Source: an uncultured Campylobacterales bacterium (GTDB lineage: Bacteria > Campylobacterota > Campylobacteria > Campylobacterales > Arcobacteraceae). Taken from it: DNA of 64,000 nt. The position numbers and the translations under genes are program-made. The notes under the pieces were generated by a model that was not told where the DNA came from, did no database searches, and saw only the letters and a program-made list of their open reading frames with translations. The stretch is taken from NCBI GenBank assembly GCA_947494995.1, contig CANLWY010000003.1:240632-304631 (forward strand), read 5' to 3'. Positions within the stretch are counted from its first letter, which is position 1, and each line of letters begins with the position of its first letter. Positions 41,818 through 48,394 of the stretch are shown here, piece after piece.

Positions 41818-43101
41818 TTAGTTTAACTCTTTTAATTTTGGTAAAACAAGTTCTGTTTTTGTTGTTAATGGAGACAAAATTCCAAACTCATCTACAGATT
41901 GAATAGCATAGTTATACTCAATTCCTCTTGCAATATCAGAATCAATAAATTTTAAATCCGTGATATCTTTGTATTTAATTGTTTTTATTTTAAAGAAGCT
42001 TTCTTTAATTGTTTTATGAACAATATACGAAACAGCTCTTTTATCTCCAGCTTGCCATTTTAAAATTGCTTTTTGACCTTGGATATTAGCTAGGGTGATT
42101 ATAGGTTTGTTTAATATTCCAAGTGTTGTTCCCATAACTGAGTTGATATTTAGGTCACTTTCTAAACCATCTTTATCCACTGAACTTATTTTATAAAAAT
42201 AAACTTTTCCATCTTCATTAATAATATCTTCATAATTTAAAGTATTTGAATTAAGTGTTTTGATTTTATCAAAATAGTCGTTTGAACCTGTACTTCTATA
42301 AACGTTATATTTTAATACATCAGAAGAAGCAGAAGCTTGCCAATTTAGAGAAATCTTTTTTGGTAAGTTTTTACTTACATTTAATCCTAAAATACCTTCA
42401 GGAAGTGGTTTCGTTTGGGCTTTTACAATTATGCTTGATTGTGTCTCTAATCCATCAAATGTTACAGCTGTAACTTTATAGTTATAAAGTACATTGTCTT
42501 TTAAATCTAAATCAATATATTCAGCTTGTAGTCTTCCATCAACTGTAGCAATCTTTTCCCACTCATTTGCTGAAGCAGGAGTACTTCTATGAATTTTATA
42601 AGCCTCTACTCTTTCGTTAGAGTGAGGTCTCCATATAATTTTGATTTGTCTTGGAAGATTTGAAATTGCCTGAATAAAACTTACTCCTTCCATTCTTGGA
42701 AGTGTAGAAACTACGTAATCATTTGTAGTCCTTGATTCAACTTCTCCTTTTGTAGCAGCAGAAATTTTGTAAACATATTGCGTATTTGGTTCAAGGTCTT
42801 CATCAACATAGTGTGTAGTGTATCTATTTTCTATTGTATCAATTAGTTTAAGTTTTGAAGCATCTTTTGACATATTTGCTCTATAGAAATGGTATCCAAC
42901 AACTCTTGGGTCATCAACTTTTCTCCATTCAAATGCAACAGCATTCATATCAGCAATAGATCTAATTGATGCTGAGTCAACTACTTCTAAAGTTTCATCA
43001 ATTTTTGGCATTTTTGGTTGTGATAAGCTTCCTTTAGTTGAACAACCACTAACTAAAAGAATTAAAGCTGCTAATGATGTTAGTTTCATCAATTTTGTCA
43101 T
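41818..43101 (-). CDS. FlpA-like fibronectin type III lipoprotein
   Basis: Lipoprotein with signal peptide and lipobox LVSGC (ALILLVSGCSTKG). The frame can be extended six codons, but GGAGAGAG stands before the ATG at 43101, giving 427 residues. About four FN3 domains follow (FEWRKVDDPRVVGYHFYRA, IIWRPHSNERVEAYKIHRS, LNWQASASSDVLKYNVYRS, LKWQAGDKRAVSYIVHKT). In C. jejuni the protein at the same locus (FlpA, Cj1279c) binds host fibronectin. Adhesion here is only an inference. The start lies 53 bp inside the preceding pseudouridine synthase gene. Confidence 0.88.
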   Translation of the reverse strand: MTKLMKLTSLAALILLVSGCSTKGSLSQPKMPKIDETLEVVDSASIRSIADMNAVAFEWRKVDDPRVVGYHFYRANMSKDASKLKLIDTIENRYTTHYVDEDLEPNTQYVYKISAATKGEVESRTTNDYVVSTLPRMEGVSFIQAISNLPRQIKIIWRPHSNERVEAYKIHRSTPASANEWEKIATVDGRLQAEYIDLDLKDNVLYNYKVTAVTFDGLETQSSIIVKAQTKPLPEGILGLNVSKNLPKKISLNWQASASSDVLKYNVYRSTGSNDYFDKIKTLNSNTLNYEDIINEDGKVYFYKISSVDKDGLESDLNINSVMGTTLGILNKPIITLANIQGQKAILKWQAGDKRAVSYIVHKTIKESFFKIKTIKYKDITDLKFIDSDIARGIEYNYAIQSVDEFGILSPLTTKTELVLPKLKELN

Positions 43102-44035
43102 ATACTCTCTCCATATCAAAGTTTTTTGTTAAAAAGTTATGCATATCATCACTTAAGTTAGCTGTGAAGCTCATTTTTTCATTTGTAATAGGATGAATTA
43201 AATATAGATTATATGCATGTAAATAAAATCTATTTATTTTATTTAATTCGCCCTTAAATCCATATAAATTATCACCTAAAATATGCCTATTTATCGTACT
43301 TAGATGTACTCTAATTTGATGAGTTCTTCCTGTAAAAAGTTTACAAGCAATTAAGTCATATTTTTCATTATTTGATGAAACAAGTTTTGTAAATGCTGAT
43401 TTTGCATTTTTCCCATTATCAATAATTGCCATCTTTAATCGATTGTTAGGATTTCTTGCTATTGGCTTTTCTATAATTAAATCATCTTTTAAGGGTAAAT
43501 CAATGATTGCTAAATAGTATCTACCCATTGATTTATCCTCAAGCTGACGTGCAAGTCCAGCGTGAGCTTCATTTGTTTTTGCAATTACCATAACCCCACT
43601 AGTTCCTTTGTCAAGTCTATGAACTATACCGTGTCTTTCTTCTCCTGAAATTGTTGAGAGAGATATCTTTTTTAGTTTTAACCAATCAACTAAAGTGGCA
43701 TCTTTTACACTAGGAGCATCATGTACTGTTAGGTTATAGGGTTTATTTAAAACTAAAATATATTCATCTTCATAAATGATTTTTACATCTTTATCTTCTA
43801 AAGAGTTTTTTACAAACTCTTCATCTTTTATTGGGTTTAATTCAGTTTTAGGAAAATGAACTTCTACTTCTTGGTCGATTTTTAATTTAAGACCAGTCTT
43901 ACTAATGGTTTTACCATTTACTTTGACATACTCTTTTTTTATAAGTTGTTCTATTTGATTTCTTGAAGCCTCTATATTTAATGCTAAAAATTTATCTAAT
44001 CTATTTGGCTCTTGAACAATAAAAATTTTATCCAT
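43049..44035 (-). CDS. RluD-family 23S rRNA pseudouridine synthase
   Basis: Enzyme converting uridine to pseudouridine in rRNA. The frame is open to a TTG at 44071, but MDKIFIVQEPNRLDKFLA from the ATG at 44035 matches the usual family start and gives 328 residues. An S4 RNA-binding domain (ASRNQIEQLIKKEYVKVNG) precedes the catalytic domain with RLDKGTSGVMVIAKT, whose Asp is the nucleophile. FTGRTHQIRVHL and LGDNLYG follow. It matches Cj1280c in position. Which uridines it modifies cannot be told. It is divergent from rodA with only 19 bp between starts. Confidence 0.9.
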   Translation of the reverse strand: MDKIFIVQEPNRLDKFLALNIEASRNQIEQLIKKEYVKVNGKTISKTGLKLKIDQEVEVHFPKTELNPIKDEEFVKNSLEDKDVKIIYEDEYILVLNKPYNLTVHDAPSVKDATLVDWLKLKKISLSTISGEERHGIVHRLDKGTSGVMVIAKTNEAHAGLARQLEDKSMGRYYLAIIDLPLKDDLIIEKPIARNPNNRLKMAIIDNGKNAKSAFTKLVSSNNEKYDLIACKLFTGRTHQIRVHLSTINRHILGDNLYGFKGELNKINRFYLHAYNLYLIHPITNEKMSFTANLSDDMHNFLTKNFDMERVYDKIDETNIISSFNSFS

Positions 44036-44054
44036 ATTTGGGTACTCTTTCATT

Positions 44055-45164
44055 ATGCGTTTATTTGACAAAAGAATTATATCTCATTTTGACTATTTAT
44101 TAATAATATTTGTTTTACCTTTAATTTTACTTTCATATAATTTGATAAGTGAAATTAGTAGAACTTTAGCAAACAAACAGATAGTATACTTCTCTATCTC
44201 TTTATTAGCTTTTTTAATAATCTTTATTTTACCTATACGTAGACGTATCCGTTGGATACCATTTTTTTATTGGTTAGGAATTATTCTTCTTTTAGCGGTT
44301 GAATTTTTTGGGGAAACAAGGCTTGGTGCAAAAAGATGGTTATCTTTGCCAATTGGTGGTATGACTATACAGCCAAGTGAACTCTTTAAACCAGTATTTA
44401 TTTTAATGATGGGATATTTGATTCAAAATAGGCAACCTGATAAAAATGGCTATAACCTAAAAGATTTTGCATATTTGTCTTTTTATATTCTCTTACCTTT
44501 TATACTTATTGCTAAAGAGCCTGATTTAGGAACAGCTTTAGTTCTTTTATTAGTTGGTTATGGAATACTATTTATTATAGGAGTTAATTGGAAGATTTGG
44601 GCAACAATCTTTATAACTATTGGATTAGCATCACCTTTTATTTATACAAATTTGATTAAAGATTATCAGAAAAAAAGAATACATGATTTTTTAGCAGAGG
44701 AGCCTAGTTATCAAGTACAACAATCAATTATTGCAATTGGAAATGGTGGACTTATTGGAAAAGATACCCAAGAAGCAACTCAGACCCAGTTAAAGTTTTT
44801 GCCTATTGCAACAAGTGATTTTATTTTTGCTTATTTTGTTGAAAGATATGGATTTTTAGGAGCCTTTGGACTGATTTTTGTTTATGCTCTTTTGATTCTT
44901 CATCTTCTTTCCTTGAATTATTATTTTCATGATGATTTTGTAATTCGTGCCTTTGCCTCCGGCTTGGGTCTTTTGATATTTTTAAATATGAGTATTAACA
45001 TTTTGATGGTAATTGGATATGCACCAGTTGTTGGACTTCCTCTGCCCATGTTCTCCTATGGTGGGAGCTCATTTATTAATTTTATTGTTTTATTTGCAAT
45101 TTTAGAGAATCTATTGGCATTTAGATTTATGGATTCTTATGGATTTGAAAGGAGATTAAAGTGA
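44055..45164 (+). CDS. rodA: Rod-shape peptidoglycan glycosyltransferase RodA (MrdB)
   Basis: SEDS-family membrane glycosyltransferase, 369 residues with about ten hydrophobic segments. It works with PBP2 in cell elongation. Family motifs are GAKRWLSLPIGGMTIQPSE, AKEPDLGTALVLL (carrying the conserved Asp) and the long loop EATQTQLKFLPIATSDFIFAY. The C-terminal YAPVVGLPLPMFSYGGSS is also present. Peptidoglycan genes on both sides (envC/ftsEX on the other strand) make this an envelope neighbourhood. Its stop overlaps the next start (GTGA). Confidence 0.94.
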   Translation: MRLFDKRIISHFDYLLIIFVLPLILLSYNLISEISRTLANKQIVYFSISLLAFLIIFILPIRRRIRWIPFFYWLGIILLLAVEFFGETRLGAKRWLSLPIGGMTIQPSELFKPVFILMMGYLIQNRQPDKNGYNLKDFAYLSFYILLPFILIAKEPDLGTALVLLLVGYGILFIIGVNWKIWATIFITIGLASPFIYTNLIKDYQKKRIHDFLAEEPSYQVQQSIIAIGNGGLIGKDTQEATQTQLKFLPIATSDFIFAYFVERYGFLGAFGLIFVYALLILHLLSLNYYFHDDFVIRAFASGLGLLIFLNMSINILMVIGYAPVVGLPLPMFSYGGSSFINFIVLFAILENLLAFRFMDSYGFERRLK

Positions 45165-46012
45165 TTGCTGAAAATAGTTGTTTTATAGGTTTTGATAATG
45201 AGTTTGAAGAGTCAAAGGCTGTTCTATTTGGGGCTCCTTTTGATGGGACAACTTCTTTTAAACCTGGAACAAGGTTTGCTCCAAGTGCTATGAGAGAAGA
45301 TTCTTGGGGACTTGAATCTTATAGTCCATATTTAGATAAGGATTTAGAAGATTTAAAACTTTTCGATTATGGAAATTTAGAACTTCCTTTTGGGGATAAG
45401 AAAAAAACTTTAAGAATGATTCAAGAACATGTTCAAGAGATAATTGATGCTGGGAAAACTCCTATTATGATTGGAGGAGAACATTTAGTATCTTTAGCTC
45501 CCGTAAAAGCACTTTCTAAAAAGTATGATGATTTAAATATTATTCATTTTGATGCACATACTGATTTAAGAGAAGAGTATTTAGGTGAGTCTTTAAGTCA
45601 TGCAACTGTTTTAAGAAGAATCTATGACCAAGTTGGAGATGGTAAGCTAAATCAATTTTGTATAAGAAGTGGACTTAAAGAAGAGTTTGAGTGGGCTAAA
45701 AAACATTCACATTTAGAGAAGTTTACATACAATACTTTAGAATCATGTGTAAGACGACTTAAAAATAAACCAGTTTATATAACAATAGACCTAGATGTAT
45801 TAGACCCTTCGGTATTTCCAGGTACTGGCACACCTGAACCAGGTGGAATAGATTTTCATCAAATGATGGAGATAATAGGGCACTTATCAAAACTTGAAAA
45901 TGTAGTAGGTATGGATGTAGTAGAACTAAGTCCAAAATTTGATGCAAGTGGTGTTTCTACTGCTGTTGCATGTAAGACACTACGTGAACTTGTATTAGCT
46001 ACAATAAAATAG
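45161..46012 (+). CDS. speB: Agmatinase-family ureohydrolase
   Basis: Ureohydrolase, 283 residues, most like agmatinase (agmatine to putrescine plus urea). The manganese ligands are all visible: GGEHLVS, HFDAHTDLR and DLDVLDPS, plus the C-terminal GMDVVELSP. The N-terminus has FGAPFDGTTSFKPGTRFAP, the agmatinase-type start. The start is GTG with GGAG before it, overlapping the rodA stop. Agmatinase and the related guanidino-acid hydrolases cannot be told apart with certainty by sequence alone. Confidence 0.85.
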   Translation: MIAENSCFIGFDNEFEESKAVLFGAPFDGTTSFKPGTRFAPSAMREDSWGLESYSPYLDKDLEDLKLFDYGNLELPFGDKKKTLRMIQEHVQEIIDAGKTPIMIGGEHLVSLAPVKALSKKYDDLNIIHFDAHTDLREEYLGESLSHATVLRRIYDQVGDGKLNQFCIRSGLKEEFEWAKKHSHLEKFTYNTLESCVRRLKNKPVYITIDLDVLDPSVFPGTGTPEPGGIDFHQMMEIIGHLSKLENVVGMDVVELSPKFDASGVSTAVACKTLRELVLATIK

Positions 46013-46036
46013 AGAGAGTATCTACCTTTACCTTTG

Positions 46037-46058
46037 TTCCCAAGCTCCTACTTGGGAA
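46037..46058. repeat. REP-like palindrome, copy 1
   Basis: TTCCCAAG-CTCCTA-CTTGGGAA: a perfect 8-bp stem with a 6-base loop. It resembles the REP palindromes mobilised by RAYT transposases in other bacteria. It lies 24 bp after speB and may also stop its transcripts. Confidence 0.55.
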
Positions 46059-46100
46059 TTTATATTTAGGTTGAATATTAAGTGATAATTATAGTGTGCA

Positions 46101-46122
46101 TTCTCAACGGGACGGTGGGAAC
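46101..46122. repeat. REP-like palindrome, copy 2 (degenerate)
   Basis: TTCTCAAC-GGGACG-GTGGGAA pairs over seven bases with one G-T and one bulge. It looks like a decayed, inverted partner of the palindrome 43 bp to the left, the arrangement seen in REP doublets. The GC-rich run (ACGGGACGGTGGGAACTAGGG) stands out from the AT-rich surroundings. Confidence 0.45.
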
Positions 46123-46276
46123 TAGGGAAAGTAGGCTTTTGTAAGAATGGTTTTTTATAGTCTTTTATTACCTAAGAAAAAGGTGCTTGAAAAAAAAGTG
46201 CCTGTCTCTTTTATACCTTTATTAGCATATCTTAGATGCCTCTTTACTTGTTCCTTTAATATATCACTGTAAAAAC

Positions 46277-46759
46277 TCATTTTAATTCTCCTATAATCAT
46301 ATGTTTTTTTTTCTTTTTACTATATAAGTAAAAAAAACCATTTTTTGAATTTACACATTCATTGTTATTGAACTCTATAACTTTAACTATATCTACTTTT
46401 GTTGACACAATATCTATTTTTTTCCTTTTAAATATAAAAATTTCTATTTCATTGTTATTATTTAATATTGTTAATGCCCATTTATCCTCCGGAAGATTAA
46501 ATTTATTCTTTTTTAAATAATTGTTTATTTTTTCTATTTGTTTAAAATTTAAATTATTAATTATTTCACTTGAATATGGATAGACTATACAAGCAAGTTT
46601 AAAATTTTTTTTAATCAAATCAGTTATTTTTATATGTGTATTATTCTTCCACTCACTTAATAGTTTTTTTTCCAAAATATTTTTAGATGTATCATTTAGT
46701 AAGTATATACTTATTATTAAAAAGATAATTAAAAATCCTTTTATTATATAACTTTTCAT
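46277..46759 (-). CDS. Small orphan membrane-anchored protein
   Basis: Not recognised. The 160-residue protein has an N-terminal hydrophobic helix (IIKGFLIIFLIISIYLL). It is followed by a Lys/Asn/Ile-rich domain with strands (WALTILNNNNEIEIFIFKRK, FFYLYSKKKKKHMIIGE). The composition is even more AT-driven than its neighbours. It lies 14 bp downstream of a decayed HlyD fragment on the same strand, so it may be left over from the same acquired unit. Whether it is expressed is unclear. Confidence 0.5.
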   Translation of the reverse strand: MKSYIIKGFLIIFLIISIYLLNDTSKNILEKKLLSEWKNNTHIKITDLIKKNFKLACIVYPYSSEIINNLNFKQIEKINNYLKKNKFNLPEDKWALTILNNNNEIEIFIFKRKKIDIVSTKVDIVKVIEFNNNECVNSKNGFFYLYSKKKKKHMIIGELK

Positions 46760-46773
46760 TATTCTCCCTTTTT

Positions 46774-47130
46774 TTACCTAACACTCAAACCTTCATCAAG
46801 ATACTTGATGATAGGATAAATAAAAAACTCAATCACTCGTCTTTTACTAACTTTAATCTCTGGAGTTACACTCATACCAGCTTCTAGATATCTCTCTTTA
46901 CCTTCTAAGAATCCATACTTTTGAAAGTTAAAGGTATCTATCTTTATTTTTGAATTCATTTTATTTTTTATAAATCCTATATTTTGATTAAGTACATTTG
47001 CTTTTACACTTAAATTTGATTGTAGATTTCTTGTTCTTTTTAAATCTTTATTTAAAAGTGTTTGATGTCTTGATTTTTTTAAAAGGGATGATTGGTGTTG
47101 AGAGGTTGCTTCTAAAAATATATTTTTCAT
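46774..47130 (-). pseudogene. Internally deleted HlyD-family membrane fusion protein
   Basis: A 118-codon frame keeps pieces of the C-terminal part of an HlyD/RTX type I secretion adaptor. VLNQNIGFIKNKMNSKIKID-TFNFQKYGFLEGK is joined directly to GMSVTPEIKVSKRRVIEFF and IIKYLDEGLSVR. In intact proteins ~50 residues separate EGK from the GMSV motif, and most of the N-terminal membrane and coiled-coil part is also gone here. No HlyB ABC transporter or TolC gene is nearby. It is a relic of a type I secretion locus. Confidence 0.8.
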
Positions 47131-47260
47131 TAAATTAATATATCAAAAATAAACTTTAATATAATCAAAGATATTACAAAATATAATTAAATAAAGTTTC
47201 AATAGAAATATAAGTTAAAATCAAAAGAAAAAAGCTATATCAATAAGAATAAATTAAAAT

Positions 47261-47371
47261 GATATTTATGAATTAAAGAAGAAAGCTTTAGAAAACTCTA
47301 TTCCATATCAAACACTTATTCAGATGTTAATACACCAGTTTGCATCAAATAAAATAAAACTTGATGTGTAA
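47261..47371 (+). pseudogene. C-terminal remnant of a CopG/COG5304-type antitoxin
   Basis: A 36-codon open stretch without a start codon (a stop lies just upstream) reads YELKKKALENSIPYQTLIQM then LIHQFASNKIKLDV and a stop. ELKKKALExxIPYQTLIxxxIH is the hallmark of the C-terminal half of RHH antitoxins of the COG5304 type. The DNA-binding N-terminus and any toxin gene are missing. The rest of the 319-bp gap around it (47131-47449) holds nothing else I can name except the promoter at its right end. Confidence 0.7.
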
Positions 47372-47436
47372 CTATTTTTGATACTCATAGAAAAAAGAAG
47401 TTAACTAAGGTCAAATCTTAAAGATCTCTTTTTTGC

Positions 47437-47442
47437 TATAAT
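47437..47442 (+). promoter_or_regulatory. -10 box directly before the WD40 gene
   Basis: TATAAT in TTTGCTATAATC ends 7 bp before the ATG, so transcription would start at or next to the start codon. No Shine-Dalgarno sequence lies between, which suggests a leaderless mRNA. Confidence 0.45.
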
Positions 47443-47449
47443 CTTTTCT

Positions 47450-48394
47450 ATGAAAAAGATATGCATATTTTTATTATTTACAATTTCTCTTTTTTCTAAA
47501 GAGATAAAACCTATTTTTAGCCTTGAAACTAGGGCTTTAGTTTATGATTTTGTACTTGATGGTTCAAATCTTTATGTGGCAAATGATTTTGGTACAATTG
47601 AAGTTTTTGATTTGTTCAAAAAGAAAAAAATTGATGAAATTGTACTTCCTCCAATGTTTACACTACAAGGAGAACAAGTAACTCCTAAGATAATCTCTGT
47701 AGATAGACACAATGGTAAGACCCTTTTTGTAAGTACTACTTTAAAAGGTTTTAGAGAAGTTTGGTTACATGATGGATTTAATTTAAAGCAGATAATAAAA
47801 GCAGAAGATAAACTACCCATTAGAAAAGCAAAGTTTGTTGATGATGGAAAGTTTGTATTTGGAACAATTGCCCATGAAATGATTCTACATGATACAAGTG
47901 ACAGTTTTAATATATATAGAAAACATATAGAAGAGAGTGCTTTTTCGGATGTTATGTTAAGTGAAGATAAAAAAACTATGGTCTCTTCTTCTGAGAGTGG
48001 AAGAGTTACTTTAATTGATGTAAAGAGTGGTGCTATTTTAAATAAATTTGAGTCTCAAAATGTGGATAATATTTATAAATTATCATATAAAAATGGAACT
48101 ATTGTAACAGCAGGACAAGATAGACGAGTTGCTGTTTATCAAGAAAATGAAAGACCATATTATATAAAAAGTGATTTTTTAGTTTATAGTGTAGGTTTAA
48201 GTCCAAAGGGTGAAATTGCAGCCTTTTCAAGTGGAGAAGAGAATCATCTACAAGTTTTTAATGTAAAAACAAAAAAAATGATGAATAGATTAGTTGGACA
48301 TAAAACAATTCCAACAAATATAAAGTTTTTCAATGAAAAAGAGCTATTTTCCTCAGGCGATGAGAACAGAGTTTTTTATTGGAGAATTGATTAG
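47450..48394 (+). CDS. Exported WD40-repeat protein, NapL-like
   Basis: The 314-residue protein has a signal peptide (MKKICIFLLFTISLFS) followed by beta-propeller repeats (VYDFVLDGSNLYVANDFGTIEVFDL; SSSESGRVTLIDVKSG; IVTAGQDRRVAVYQ; VFNVKTKKMMNRLVGHK; SSGDENRVFYWRID). In Campylobacterota a periplasmic WD40 protein, NapL, is found with the nitrate reductase genes, and this protein resembles it in size and start. No nap genes are adjacent, so the role is tentative. It ends 4 bp into the convergent transporter-kinase gene. Confidence 0.7.
   Translation: MKKICIFLLFTISLFSKEIKPIFSLETRALVYDFVLDGSNLYVANDFGTIEVFDLFKKKKIDEIVLPPMFTLQGEQVTPKIISVDRHNGKTLFVSTTLKGFREVWLHDGFNLKQIIKAEDKLPIRKAKFVDDGKFVFGTIAHEMILHDTSDSFNIYRKHIEESAFSDVMLSEDKKTMVSSSESGRVTLIDVKSGAILNKFESQNVDNIYKLSYKNGTIVTAGQDRRVAVYQENERPYYIKSDFLVYSVGLSPKGEIAAFSSGEENHLQVFNVKTKKMMNRLVGHKTIPTNIKFFNEKELFSSGDENRVFYWRID

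Noticed and set aside
46156..46280. 41-codon reverse frame between speB and the orphan membrane gene
   Set aside because: Too short and of composite look; it runs into the GACAGGCAC-type repeat. It could be a transposase scar, but this cannot be supported.
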